Shown here: in pieces, positions 45,813 to 58,697 of the stretch
Position numbering within the stretch: position 1 is the stretch's first letter
Layout of the letters: each line of letters opens with the position of its first letter
NCBI GenBank assembly: GCA_033063855.1
Contig: CP093831.1
Location: forward strand, 13,082,001-13,146,000
Direction: 5' to 3'
DNA length: 64,000 bases
Source of the DNA: Smittia aterrima
Taxonomy: Eukaryota; Arthropoda; Insecta; Diptera; Chironomidae
The notes under the pieces: generated by a model
Seen by the model: only the letters and a program-made list of their open reading frames with translations
Databases searched by the model: none
What the model was told of the DNA's origin: nothing
Program-made: the position numbers and the translations under genes

Positions 45813-48800
45813 TATTGCCAAGTATCTAATAAGCATTGTGTTGCATAAACTTCGTCAATCAGATATCAATTAGTTCAAAGTGAATGAATTTCTAGCTATC
45901 ATATCGACTCAAATGTCGACTCGAGCTCAAGATAGCAAAATGTGGAAATGTTCGATCCGAAAACAAAGATTTTATTAACATATATGATAGTAAATACATA
46001 TCGGAAGTTTCACATTTCAAATGGAGAAAGCTGATTTGAATCGACATCATCATGTTTCTTTTATTATAAGTGTTTTTAATCAAGACGATAAATGAGACTT
46101 TCTTGCGTTAAATGAATGTGAAAGCGAGTGCTAAGGAGTATAATTATAAAGTATATTTACAGAGCAATTAGTTTTATTAGCTGAAAAGAGAGAGAGAGTG
46201 AGAGCCCTGTTTGAATATCACGTAGACGGAACGAGAAGAGAATCAGCCCAATAACTCACCCACCCACAACTCAATGTCTACGTGATTATCGAGCAGCCCT
46301 CTCAACAGCCGAAGAGATTCGGAAGTAATTCGCTCTAATCAATCAAGTCTTTGTTTTCATTATTAGTTCAATATAAGATCCTTCTCTATAGAAAGCGCGT
46401 TTCTAGAATAAATTTTCATAAAGTGTTTAAGAATTCAAATAAAAGTCTATTAAGAGTAAGAACACAACGATGGATGTCATATTTTTAAACGAAATCTTTA
46501 GATAATAAACGTTGATAGAGCCATCGATCTAAGTTGAAAGCTTCCTTAATGCTCACGAATAATTATGGTCGATTAGATTGTGCGAACGTAATTTTGACAT
46601 AGACGAGAAAGCTTCAAGTAAGAAGATTTTCCAGTGATGTTAAAAGGAATCGATCAGGAAACTTCTGGTTCAAGAGTGAGCTTTCTAGTGAAGAACTTAA
46701 TCTTCTTCATTTACGTTCCGACATCTCTTAATCGTCTTAAAGATTCAATAATTTCCTTTAATTATTTCGAAGAAACCATCAGCTAATGATTTTCAAGGCT
46801 GAAGATAAAACTTTTTTAAGCAACAAAAGTCAATCACTGCCTTTTGATTTTCCAACCTTAAAATATTGTAAAGTTCGTGAGCCGTTAACAGAGGACAAAC
46901 CCAAAATATTTAGGAAATACTTTTGTACAAAAATAAAAATCGTGGTCGAGTGCCAATTAACAACAATTTATTGATTAATTTGAATGATGAAAGTTGAAAA
47001 AGAAATCGATTGGATGAGCTGAAAAATGAAATTTTGGAAAATTTAAATTTTAGTTTCAAAAATGATGGTGCTGTGAAATCCAAGAAGAAAATTAATTAAA
47101 GTTTATTTAAACAAGAGACTTGAGAATAAAATGAACAAAATGTGTAAACAGAAACTTTTCTTCGTTTTACTGCTAACCTGCGGGAGTTTCTGCTTTCATC
47201 GTTGAATTCAAAGTTGATTTTCAGAACTTCAACAATCTCAATTGCTGATGGAAAACGTCGGTTCAATATCTGAATGATCGAATCGCACATGTAAATACTT
47301 CCGCATCTCGTAATCATCAAGAGGAAACTGCTAAATATTCAACCACTTCGCTTATGAATTTAATGACGTTTTGTGTATGCATTGAAGCTTTACGTGTAAT
47401 CCACTTTTAATAGTGAAGAATGCAATTTAAAAGTTGAGGATTAAAGTAAAGTTACGTTTCATTCTTTAGATGTTTGCATCACGTAATATTTCGTTAAGCC
47501 TTAAAATTAATTTCATTACAGAGAACAGGCTTCAGAAAACAGAACGTACGATAAAGACAAGTCTTTGAAATGCATAGGACTTGAGCTTTGATGTTGAAAA
47601 GCTTAGCATTTCAAAGCTTTCTCTAAAAAGGTTTTGCCTTTACTATTTTGTCATTGAGCTGTCTTATTTGACTAGAAAACGCTCTCAAAACTCTTGACTG
47701 TTAATGTGTGCAACAACGGAAACTCAAATATAAACGTTTCTCAGCGTTCTTTGCTCTTCGAACTTTATGTGATTATATAACATCAAAATTTTAATTGAAA
47801 ACTCACACTCCAGACTGGTGTGCAATGGTTTACGGTGGAAAGCTCCCAGTTTTAATTTCCAAAATTCCATTCGGTTTCTCCTCTTTCTACCAACAACATC
47901 GAAAGCATCGTCGATGATTCGTGCCAGTCGAGCGCAGTTTAGTTTTGTGAATGATATTTTGATGGCAAGCTAGCGAACGAGAAAACCCCGAAATCAAAAT
48001 AAACAAATGTACATGAACAGAACAACGATGGTTGCGAATTTTAATGAGAGTGAATAGCGCTATCACCTCAGGGAGAACTCGACACTATACAGAGGATGGT
48101 GCATCACAGACAGACGAACATTGTAAAGTCTTCTCGCTCCCTCCGCTCTGTCGTCGTTTAATTAATTTTCTATGAATTGAAAACTCTTCAACATAAATTT
48201 TGTGCTTTTCATGAAAGCGAACGATTTGAAAATGTTATCTCCGATGGTAGAGAAGCTTTAGGAAATGAAAAAGGGAAGAAAAAGTAAGTGGAATAATAAA
48301 ACATCAGTGGAGAGAAGGAAGACGATAAAGAAAGCAGCAATGACAGACAGCGCAAGCATTAAATCAAATGAAAAAATGGTCCTCTGGGCTATCAACGGAA
48401 CGATTTTCTTTACTGTCGCCTCGGCTATAAAAAGCAGTCATGTAAATATTGCTTTTTTTCCACCTAATTGAAAAAGACATTGACGTGCCGTGTCAATGGC
48501 AACGAGTCAAGCGACAAAAATAGCGATAAAAAAATCTTTACTCATCCGACTGTCTCCTTTACTGTCGACTCTGTCTCTTGTTGCATCGCGACAGTCTTTA
48601 AACGATAATGAAGAAAAATCTTGCCGCAGCGAGGTTGTGGGAAATTGGAGTCGTGGAAAGGCATCAAACGAGATGGAAATTTCTTTGAGGTGAATTTTAT
48701 ATTAGATTAAGGGGTGTCGGAGGATATTAGGCTTCGGGTATAATTCCACACTGAAATGTTTGCTTCCTCAGTGTACGCATTGTGGCAAAACGAGAAGGAG

Positions 48801-51800
48801 AAGGGAAATAAGCCAGATGAAACTCTCATATTAAAATATTTATGAGCATTCTTTCTCACACGATGCCGACAATATTGCATGAGAACAAAACATGTGGTGC
48901 TACTGATCCGCAATAGCGACGGCCGACGACAGGAGGAGTTTAGCGAGATACATTCGCAGGAAGCTTCTATTTAGCTTTAAGCATTCGCACGAAACCTAGT
49001 TCCATTAAATTGCTTCCTATTTAATCAGTTTGTGTTGTTGTTCGAGACGCCTCCTCGCTTCTAACGCATTTCATTTGTAATAACTGCGCTTGTTTAGTGT
49101 TAAAGCGTTTTTCTTGTTGAGCGATGAAGGAAACTAATAAGATTTTTTATAGACATTTCTTTCTTTCTTTCTTCGTCATTTTTTCTTCATTCACTATCCC
49201 AATCCTAATAGCAAGCAACGAGAGAGAAAGTTATGTCGCAATTTCGTCTCGCTAGAATTTGTTGAACGTTTCAAAGGAAATTGTGAGATCCTTTGAGACA
49301 ACTATGATGTATTTAATGTTGTTTTCATGTACGTTGAGCTTTATTGAGTCACTGCCTAGAAAAGTTTATAGCCTGGAAGTTTTATTGGAATCAAGCCTCT
49401 TCACGGAAGAGTCTTCAGTTTTAATGATGAAAACGTGAATGGAAGTGTTTGATTGATGTTTTTAAATACAAAAAAAAAACACTCAATTGAGAACTCTTAG
49501 AATTAAAAATTTATTTTAAACCTTAAACAAAATTGCGTTTCCTAAATCTCAACTCAATGTTGTTGAACATTTTAATTTTAATCGAAAAACGATTTTCATA
49601 AAATTCATTCACTCCAGGCTGTGTTCCAGGAAGCGACGTTTATAAACAACTCAGATCATCGAGGAAACAAGCGTTTCATGTCGAAACTGAACAAAAATAA
49701 ACAGCGCATCAAACATTAAACTTGTAACTAAAGCTTGCAATGAAACAAAACATTTTCTCATAATCATTTTCCTCTTTATAACGTTTCATGAAATTTGATA
49801 AAAGAGTTGTTCATCGCTGTGGGTGTGAGTATGTGGGGAAATGAAATATGAATCTTGAGTTGTTACAAATCATGCATTTTCATTCGGTGAAGGAAACAAT
49901 GTAAGCTGAGCGTTATTAATCTTTTGTTAGAACACACACGAGCGTTTCCTGAGGCACTTTTACGCTATAGGTGAACACAATACGGAACAATTTTGTGATG
50001 CTCTAAGCAAACAATTGTCGTAAGCATTAAGTCTCAATCTTCTTCGTCTGAGGATTATATTTTCCCCAACAAATGTTGCTATCGAGCATCGAGAGGCAAT
50101 ATTTGAACGATAATTAATATCTTTGGCGATGGATTCAACGTCAAGGCTTTGTGTTCTAGATAATCCCTCGAAAGCTAATTGGAAAATTGATTATCGTTCA
50201 ATTTTTATTTCCTCTTTTTAACTCGTAAACGTATATCATGAAAGGCTATGCAAGTGCTCGATATTTGCTTTAGTCAACAAACAATTCGAAGCGCTCGGCG
50301 TATTTTTGCTAATTTAATTTATTTTCATCGCCTCGAGGTTTATTGAGCATGGGAAATTTATAATTTCGTTAGTTTCGGACAGTCCAGCAAAATGTTTAAT
50401 GATGGAACTTTATCTTCAATTCCAAGCATGGACTAATGAAAAAGCAATTTAATTTTACACGTGTCTGTTGATTAACAAAAGTCAAGAATTAAAAGCGAGC
50501 AGAAGCTGAAGAGAGAGAGAGTAGCAGCTTGGAATTAAAAATAGTCATTAATTCTCAGACTCGACGGTGGTAATTTTATTTGAATTCACAATGGCAAGAC
50601 GTTTCAACTTGTGAATTGATGGGTAAACTACATGACTGCCTCAATCGAGAGTCTTCTGTTCACTTCAAACGTGACTAAAAGCATTTTATTTCAATAGTGG
50701 TTGGGGGTAAATTCTCGCGGGTGACTAGCAACACAGCCGTCAATTCAAGATAAATTCAAAAATGTTTTTCTTCGGAAGCTTTCATCACCCGCCAATAAAT
50801 TCTAAAATTAACATTAATCGAAAGGAGCACGACGGTAATTTCTCAAAGGAAATTTATTGAATTGCTACCTGGGAGGAAGAAATGCTTTGAATTGTTGTTT
50901 CCGTCTTCGCTTTATCAAATATTCAAATTGAAAGAGCCCACGCCTCTGTGTGTGCGACAAATAACTGAGTATCAGATAAAATCTGATTGAAACATGTCAG
51001 GACAGATGAAACAAGAAAAGCTTCCTGATACTTAATTTACATGCATAATGTTATGACATGGGCGAGTTCACTCGATTGAATAATTGATGCCGATGCAATA
51101 ACATTTGTCTGTATAAACGATGTGCTGAGTGAGACATCGGAGAATGAGTCGTAAATAAAAAATTCATAAATTTCGAAAGAGAGCTTTCAATGAAGAGCTT
51201 TCCCTTGAGCTTTCCAGTCGTCGCTCTGTCTCTCTCTGAGAATGAAGTGAAAGCATGGCGATGGTGATCAACAATACATTACAATCGTTTCGTTTGTGTG
51301 AAGCAGGAAAATTCCATCATAAATGATTCGGTTTAATTTCCTCTTTAGTGGCTTTCTCTCTCCTTCTCACACAATATCCATTGAGTTCTCTTCCTTCTCG
51401 TTCCATTGACACGACTAACTGAGTTTCATCTTTGATTCCTTTTTCCACCACCACCCACAAAACAGACAAATCATTGTGTTTAGCATCTCCTTGTTTATTA
51501 GCCCTCATATTTTATGAATTATATTTCAACATTTCTCAACCACCTCAGTTCTCTTGAAACGAATTGCTTCCCATTTTACTGAAATTTTCTCACGTAGAAT
51601 ACCTGATAACAAGATTTTATTATTCTAGCAAATATTTGAACCTTTCTCGCATCCCGCCACGCTCTTCTTCAGCATGTGCGTGTAGAATTTTCCGAACGTT
51701 TAATTCTGACTTCATGCTAATGTTTGTTGTTCGTGGAACGAGATTTTAATGTGCGTTTAATCAGAGATTCGTTGAGAGTGTAGCTTTATGACTTCATGTG

Positions 51801-52611
51801 TTCGTGGCTTTCAATTTTACTGAATGGAGTTATTTGATATAAATTGATTGATATCGAATCTGTGCTTGATGAGGAAACCATGCGGAGAAATGCGATGAGT
51901 TGGCGTTCCTCAAACGAGAAAGCTTAATCGAGAATGCTTCGAATTATGTGAGGAATTAAATGTCGAGGACTTTTTTACGGCGAGAACTGCTTGACGAAGC
52001 CTTTTGTGTCCCTTTTTTTTCAACGAAACTTAATTAATTTTCGAACGTGTTCTCTCATACGAAAGAAAAAGTCTTTTTTACCAACTTCACAGTTCTGCTC
52101 ATGGGAGCGTTTAAAAGGGAAAAGAGATTTTGTGGTAAAGAGATTAGATCATTACAATGAATATTGTAGAAGTTTGAAACTTTTGTTTAATGAAGTTGTT
52201 CATTTTTCAACATTTAATATTGACAGAAAGTTCTCTTTGCTTTCGAGCTTTAGGATTTCTAAGAGCTTTCACTTCGCCAGACCCTTGAGGCGCTCCATTA
52301 ACTCAGAAAAGTTTTTACGTTGTTTACGTGAAGAGAAAGGGAAATTTCATTAAATTCGTCGCGATTGTGGAATGGAAAGCGTAATGAAAGTTCGTCTTTC
52401 TTTTGTGCTATAAAGCTTTGCGGTTTCCATAATCATTAGAAAAGAGCTTTCACTTGATATTACTTTTTAAGGTTTCTTGAAGAAATTCTTCCTTGATGTG
52501 TGAGTTGGGAAATATTTATTTAACGATTTCGAAAGTTTAAATTTCATTCATTTCGAACCGATTTCCAGCCGTGTGACTCGTAGAGCTTTTTTGAAATCAA
52601 AACAAAACAGA
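45813..52611. other. 6.8-kb gene-poor stretch downstream of the Dscam2-like gene
   Basis: It begins with the Dscam2-like 3' UTR: AATAAA hexamers occur at 46407-46412 and 46438-46443, about 0.6 kb past the stop. A short GA run lies near 46187-46197. The remaining sequence is AT-rich, with chance open frames (48265-48471, 51991-52353) lacking any protein-like pattern. I see no gene. Confidence 0.6.
46438..46443 (+). terminator. Candidate poly(A) signal of the Dscam2-like gene
   Basis: A canonical AATAAA, the second of two within 40 nt, about 630 nt past the stop codon. Confidence 0.4.
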
Positions 52612-53010
52612 ATGAGTGAAGATAATAAAACTAAAGCTATTCCACAGGAACCGATAAAGGCTGCACCTGGAGATGGTATTCGATCGATGAGGTCAACTCA
52701 CGCCTTTCGAGCCATCAATTTCGAACTCTATGCCAAACCAAGTGAGTTGCGTGTTTCTATTACGTTGATTTTTTGTAACAAATTGCGTTTTTCTTTCAGA
52801 TATGGTGATTATGGGAATTGGATTGGTTTCAATTGCAAGTGTCTTTGGATATATCGGATATATGAGATACACATACGAAGGTGAGATTCGTAACTCCTTA
52901 AGATCTTTCTTTTAATCTCTTTCTTTCTTTTAGATCTCGGATATTATTCGGCGATTAAAGAAGACGGGAAGGAAGTTTTTGAGAAGAAAAAGTCAAATTG
53001 GGAACGATAG
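52612..53010 (+). CDS. SMIM8-like small integral membrane protein
   Basis: Three exons, 52612-52741, 52800-52880 and 52934-53010 (stop TAG), joined by 58- and 53-nt GT-AG introns, encode 95 residues. The human family member, small integral membrane protein 8, is about the same length. The order matches it: a polar N-terminus with GDGIRSMRSTHAFRAINFEL (human: a G-R-T-x-x-x-FRAVNPEL pattern), then KPN, one membrane helix (VIMGIGLVSIASVFGYIGY), and a charged C-terminus ending in KSNWER (human K-S-K-W-D). The function of SMIM8 is unknown. The start is the first ATG of the exon. A poly(A) signal lies at 53080-53085, and the next gene starts only 255 nt after the stop on the same strand. Confidence 0.85.
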
Positions 53011-53079
53011 AGAATGACAATCCCCGAGTTAGTTACTGAAATTTTTTATTTATTGATCGCTCGTGAAATATCAAATCAC

Positions 53080-53085
53080 AATAAA
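53080..53085 (+). terminator. Poly(A) signal of the SMIM8-like gene
   Basis: A canonical AATAAA 70 nt past the stop codon and upstream of the next gene's ATG at 53265. Confidence 0.65.
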
Positions 53086-53264
53086 GTTTCTTTAAAAGGA
53101 TTTTCGTTTCACTTTCAATATTTCCCGAAAGGAATCGGTTAGAAAAACTCTGACCACTTTCCAATGGAAATGCTTTGACTTCCAGTATTGTTTTGTTGTG
53201 ACTAATTCTTTTTAAAATATCAGAAACTTTAATTTTAGTTTTTGGCCTTAAATCTTCATTAAAA

Positions 53265-54273
53265 ATGAAGATCAACGAGAAAAATCTTTACACATTCGCC
53301 AACTCTAAGCCAGTTGATAAAGAGGGTAAGCTGAGATCTCGATTTGATATCGAAATATTTTTAACAAAATTCTTTCGTCACTTTCGATTTCTTTTCTTTT
53401 TCTATGCTCAAGGTTTTTTGCATTTCAAACGTGAAATGAAATTTCACAAGCGATGGTTTGTGCTGAAAGGGAATCTTCTGTTTTACTTCGAGAAAAAGGG
53501 TGACAAGGAACCTCTAGGGCTGTTGCTTCTCGAAGGATGTAAGAAAACTCTTCTTACTTTGTTTTGCTCGTCCTAACACGCTCAATTTGTTTCAGGCACA
53601 GTTGAGCTATCAGGAGATGAGGATTCACAACAGTATTGCTTCCAGCTCGTGTTTCATGGCGAGAACAACAGAACTTATTATTTGGGCGCGACAGCGCAAA
53701 ACGAAATGGAAAGCTGGATGAAGTCTTTGACTTGCGTAATTTCCTGAACTCTGCAACAAAGTTTCAACTTCTCTAACATTAATTTATAATTTTAGGCTAG
53801 TTATGATTACATGAAGCTTATGGTGTCCGAGCTGCAAAGACAATTAGAAGAGATCGACAGTAGAAACAAAGGACACACTTCAAAAAGCGACACAGATCCA
53901 CCGAAAGCTCCACCGCGTCAACGACAAAATCCATTCAACAAACCGTCAAGCTCAAATAGTCAGAATCTTAATCCGTCTTCAGGTAAAAGCTTCTTGTGAA
54001 CATAAGGCACTTTGCTTGTTAAAAATCTTAATTAACTGCTTCTTCTGTGGCTGAAGATAATTTCATGTGAATGCTTTAACATTCTCATTCACAATCATCA
54101 AACCAACTTGGACGAATCATCATCAAAACTCTCTCATTAATTTTTCTAATTCAGAAGTCATTCAAACGGATCTGGAGCCAATCAATGACTTGACATTTGA
54201 AACCCTTCACAAAGAGATTGGAAAACAGATTCAAGAGAATCTCCAGCAAACTGAAAATACTCTTGAGAACTGA
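53265..54273 (+). CDS. Sesquipedalian/PHETA-like PH-domain endosomal adaptor
   Basis: Five exons: 53265-53325, 53413-53538, 53596-53735, 53796-53982 and 54155-54273 (stop TGA), giving 210 residues. Residues ~1-130 match sesquipedalian: MKINEKNLYTFA, VDKEGFLHF, then a PH domain with HKRWFVLKGNLLFYFE, GLLLLEGCTVEL and the final helix ESWMKSLTCASYDYM. A coiled segment (LVSELQRQLEEID-type) and a proline-rich stretch (PPKAPPRQRQNPF) follow. At 186-194 is F-E-T-L-H-K-E-I-G, an F&H motif, which in this family binds OCRL/INPP5B phosphatases. The known role is endosome-to-Golgi and recycling traffic; that it does so here is by homology. Exon 2 uses an AAG acceptor (ending 53412), required to join VDKEG to FLHF. 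It is on the same strand as, and close to, the SMIM8-like gene. Confidence 0.9.
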
Positions 54274-54768
54274 CCAACTAATTATGAGACGGAACGAAAT
54301 TCTTTTAAAGATAAGGAAAACGGTTTAAAACCATTAACTCGCATGGAAGTCTGAAATGCATTGGCTAACTCTGTCTCGTCCTCGTTTTGTGATCGTCTTT
54401 CGATGCATCGACTAATTGGTGCTCGACTTTAATTTTGTTTTTTGCAATTAGTCCTTTCGTTCGCATGAATTCCGTAGAAAATGTTCAAAGCAATTCGATT
54501 TTAATATTTTCTTTCGAACTTTCTTTCTTCCTGGTTTAGTAAAACGACCAACGGAGTCGCACTTCTAAGCTCGAATATTCTATCTCTCTGCTTTCTATTG
54601 TGATCTATCGCAGCTTCGGCTTTGCCGTTGCACTTTATCAAAAAACAAAAAAAAAAAACAAATCAAAATTATTTTAGATGAATAAGCAAATAGTTTAATG
54701 AAAAGAAAGTTGTGAAAATAAATCTGACGTGTCAACTAAAGAGAAGTTTCTAGTCTTTATTCGAGTTA
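54274..54768. other. Convergent 3' region between PHETA-like and SLC19-like genes
   Basis: 495 nt holding both 3' UTRs. A minus-strand AATAAA lies at 54756-54761, only 8 nt past the SLC19-like stop, so that transcript would have a very short 3' UTR. An A-rich run sits near 54640-54660. No gene seen. Confidence 0.6.
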
Positions 54769-56233
54769 TCAGTCTCTTTCCTTACATTTGTCTATAACTA
54801 ATTTTACTATGGAGTTGATCAAGAACAGAACCGATAGAGCAACAAAGTACGAGCCGTAAACGAAGAACTGCTCTCGCGGATTCAATTCCAACCAAGTGAT
54901 GAAGACAACGGTTATGATCGATTGGAAAACCAAAGCGAGCAACGTGTTGATTCCAAAGATCAAAGCGAAACTATCATCAGCGAGATGCTTAGCAACAGTA
55001 GCGCTCGCCATTGTGATCATGAACGAGTAGAGGACTCCAAATAGAATGTACATTGAGTAAGCAACCCATATCGACGTTGTTTGCGATGATATGATAATGA
55101 AAATTCCTTCAAGCAGCGAGCAAATCGTTAAGATCCAAGAATCGAACTTTTGAAACGTTTTGCTTGTCATAAATCCCGCAAGAAAAGCTGACACTGCTCC
55201 TAATAACGTTAATACTGCTTCAACTCCAGCGTTAAACAAATATTCTCCTTCATTGTCGATTACTCGCCAAAGCAGTTGAACATAAATCTGAACCATCAAG
55301 AATCCTGCCATCGCTAGAGCCCACCACAAGCTCCACATTACAACTGTTCGATTACGATAGGACTCGAGAAAGTGTTTCCATAGCAACTTAAAGGCTCTTG
55401 GGTAAGAAAACTTTGGCGAAAATTCTAAACTGCTTGCGTTGCTTTCACCTGAGACATTCGACTCATTTCCATCGTCTTTTGTTTTAGGTGCCGAGTAGAA
55501 ATATAAACTCACACCTACGGATGGTAACAGAATACCGATGACGAGCGACGTTGCTTGTGCTGTAAAATGAGATGACAATATTGAATGAACTTGTTAAATT
55601 TATAGTTTTGTTACCTCCGAGCGTTAGGAAATTGAGTTCTCGCAAGTCCATCCAATTGAACGTCACTAGAACTTGAGAAATGACACTAGCTATGAAGCGA
55701 CCTCCAAGAATCGCAGCTCGAGCATTTCCAGTAACTTGTTGGTAACGGCTCTTCTCTACTTTTGCGTACATATAACTTCAAGATTGATTGAGATTGATTA
55801 AATCTTCAAAAGCAATTGATTTCAATTGAACTCACGTGTAGTAGGCGACCTCAGCTGCCATGTAAAAGCCATAGAAGACTTGAACAATCTGCAGAGCTAG
55901 TAAAGATGTTGTCCATAGCAGCAGCGACCAGATTATGATTCCAGCACAAGCCGATGCAATGATAATTGGTTTGTACCTGATGAAAACTTTAAGTTTCTGT
56001 TTAAAAGTATTAAAGGAAAGTCACCTTAAGATATCAGTAATTAAAAACACGATAACGAGCAGACCAAGCGTCGAATACGTGCCAATCGGATAAACGTCTC
56101 TGTTGAGTTGGTCGTCGGTAATATTTCTCCATTCTCCTGACAAGAACTCTGTGACGAAAGGCTCGCTGGGTCGGAATTCCCTGAAGAACCCGAATGAGCA
56201 GAGAACCAAAGAGATTTTCAACCAATCTTCCAT
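54769..56233 (-). CDS. SLC19-family folate/thiamine transporter-like protein
   Basis: Four exons on the minus strand: 56025-56233 (ATG at 56233), 55836-55976, 55615-55775 and 54769-55559 (stop TGA), giving 433 residues. The protein is a multi-pass transporter of the major facilitator fold, with about 12 hydrophobic segments. SLC19 hallmarks: FFREFRPSEPFVTEFL near residue 15-35; the helix-4 sequence FYGFYMAAEVAYYTYMYAKV; QQVTGNARAAILGGRF; and, after a polar loop of ~60 residues, the second half beginning WSLWWALAMAGFLMVQIY. The family carries reduced folate or thiamine across the plasma membrane; insects have several paralogues and I cannot assign the substrate. Exon 3 needs an AAG acceptor (ending 55776) to make AYYTYMYAK. 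The N-linked site NIT precedes helix 2. Length is slightly shorter than human members (~500), mainly at the C-terminus. Confidence 0.88.
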
Positions 56234-56974
56234 GACTTCGCGCTCAACAATGAAAACAGTTTTTAATTAACGTTTCATTATCAGTTGTCGCTTATCTTTC
56301 AACGTAGTTTGCACAGATTCTTCAGTTGCCAATCGAGTTGCATAATCCAGCACGTTTTATTTTTTATTTTGACGAACCGATACGACGTCTAGTCTCGTTT
56401 TCGTTTGACGTCGTAACGTGCACTGACAACAATATTCTCAGACACAAACAACTCCGACGACTTCCCAGTAAACAAACGATTAGAAAACTGTGCGAAAATG
56501 AAAATTCAGCTGTTGCGCAATCAATGCAAAGACTGGGTCATGCTGAGAGAGAACCGCGAGAGATAAAAGTTTTGCTTAGACGAAACGAAAATAAAAATAA
56601 ACGAGGAGGGTCAGAAAGCATATGAGCGTCGCGATGAGCGAGAATATTTAATTTTCATGGTCAAAGACAAATGTGCTCGCGAGCGCGCGCAACGATTTTT
56701 GTAGATAGTTCTTCGATTTTCATTTTTTGTTTTGAGTGTTCAGTTCATTCTTGATTTTTCGCGATTCATGTCTCGTTACGTAATTACGGGACGATAAAAT
56801 AAAATCAAATCAAATTCATTCAACTGCAAGTGAAGAAAATCAAAGTCCAAACGATTTGCGACTGCAAAGCAATTAAAATTCTCTCAGTTGTAAATTCTCC
56901 TCGGTCGTGATAACTCGACGAGTAAATATTGCATTTCATAAGCAAATTTGTGATTGAAGTGCTCAGCTGACAAA
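56234..56974. promoter_or_regulatory. Divergent promoter region between SLC19-like and BTB genes
   Basis: 741 nt between two head-to-head start codons. A self-complementary GCTCGCGAGC lies near 56673-56682, next to a CG-rich run unusual for this AT-rich window. A TCAGTT initiator-like word at 56740-56745 could start the BTB transcript. The open frame at 56326-56625 lacks protein character. Confidence 0.45.
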
Positions 56975-58697
56975 ATGAGTTTCAGCATGGAACGAAGAAG
57001 AAGTGAAGACAGTGGATTGGAAATGGTTAGAACATTTTGAGTTTGTTTGATTCTTTGTGTTGAAGGTCATTGAGGTTGATTGGATTTGAAGGCTGAGTTA
57101 GATCAGAATTGACGTTTGGATATGAATAGACGATCAACTGCTTGGAAAAATTATTTTTTTCTGAAGATTCCTTTACTTAGAAATGATTTTGTTTAGAAGT
57201 AAGGGTGGTTGACCTTTAACACGTGAATTTACTTCTCGAATACCTTTAACGGTATTCGCAAGCATCTGTTAGCCTCCAGGGAAGAGAAAAATTTAAAGTT
57301 TTAGCTTTTATCGCTGCGTAGTAAACGAAGAGACTAGTTTATGAACGAAACTTAATTTATGCAACGAAAACAGCTTTAATCACTTAATCTCTTTCTTCTA
57401 TCCTCAGATTTCGAGCGACGCTGATTTTTCGCGTGACACAAAGTTTGTTGACCGCTTCAATCATTTGAGAAAGATAAACAAATTCACCGACTGCTCGTTT
57501 AAAGTTGAAAATCGAGTTTTGAGCTGTCACAAACTTATTCTGTGTGCGGCATCGCCGGTGTTCGAAGCAATGTTCTATTCAAAGTTCTCAGAAGGCGACT
57601 CAAACTTCTCCCGCGATGCATCAAGTTCTGTTAGAATCACCGACGTATCTTGTGAAGCTTTCGAGCTTTTCCTGACTTATCTTTACACTGGCGAACTGAT
57701 TGACGGAAACGATGTCGACCGATTGATGGAGCTTAGTTACTGTGCTCAGAAATACTTAATTGAAGACATGAGGAAACAATGTCTGAAGAAACTTGCCGAA
57801 TATCTCAACCGCGAGACGATTCTTATGTTTCTTGGAAAGTCGTTTGAGTTGCACCTAGAAGATTTTTTTGTTTCGTGCCTTCAGTTCTTTGCTGACTCTC
57901 TCGATGCTGGGACTGGTTTCTCCAACTTGATTTTAAATGAAGAAAAATCTCATTTGTCTTCCCGATGCTTTGAATTCCTGACGAAGAATCTTTTGGATTA
58001 TTTTGGAGAGCGCGACGACGTTTTGTGTCTTATCAAGTCGTGGATGCTTCTCGAGTGCCAAATCGAAGGCGAAGAATGCCAGGCTGTGACTTTAAAGAAA
58101 CTCAATCTCGATTCATCAACGATGGACAAAATTCTTCAAATGAAATCTGCTTTCTTTGAAAGTTCATCGAGAGTCCCTCGATGTTTTTATCGAGTTTACT
58201 ATAAACCAGTGCGACCATTCATCATTGAAAAGGATCAAATGTGCTTTGACGTTAACATCACTTTCAGACGTTTCGCGGTAATCAAATCGCTTTTAGTCAA
58301 CAGTCGCTTCATCTCCGATCAGTTTGATAATCGTGACACTTACACGGAAAATCTCAACGTCGAAATTATTGAAAAAACTCAAAGAAAATCAATTTACAAG
58401 CAACAAGTCACGATCGAAAACATCAGCTTCAATGCCTGGTTCCGCATCAACCTGGATGACAAATTAGTTTTGTTTCCACATCACGCTTACATCGTAAAGT
58501 TCACTTGGAATATGGAAGCGATAGGATTCGAGTATCCACGTTGCATTTTCTCGCTTCTTGAAAAAGGAAATGAAACTAAACTGGACAGCAACAAAAATCC
58601 TCTTAGCATCGTTCAGTTCCACGAATACAACGACTTCTCATATAGTTCACCATTAGGATCAATCGTCCACGGAATCTCCTATGACCTAATCTCATAA
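56975..58697 (+). CDS. BTB/POZ protein with BACK and PHR-like C-terminal domain
   Basis: Two exons, 56975-57025 and 57408-58697 (stop TAA), give 446 residues. The start is an ATG in a short first exon (MSFSMERRRSEDSGLEM); the 382-nt intron has a GTTAGA donor, so this first exon is the least certain part. Residues ~35-140 form a BTB domain: FTDCSFKV, LSCHKLILCAASPVFEAMFYSKFSE and FELFLTYLYTGELI. A BACK-like helical region follows (AQKYLIEDMRKQCLKKLAEYL). From about 265 a beta-rich domain (RFAVIKSLLVNSRFISDQFD, WFRINLDDKLVLFPHHAYIV) resembles the PHR domain of BTBD1/2/3/6. Such proteins are usually Cullin-3 substrate adaptors; here that is inference, and I cannot name the orthologue. Unlike BTBD2-type proteins there is almost no N-terminal extension. 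It is divergent from the SLC19-like gene and convergent with TRAM. Confidence 0.82.

Noticed and set aside
51991..52353. 120-codon open frame before the SMIM8-like gene
   Set aside because: Low-complexity Phe/Arg/Lys/Ser content, no conserved pattern; treated as chance.
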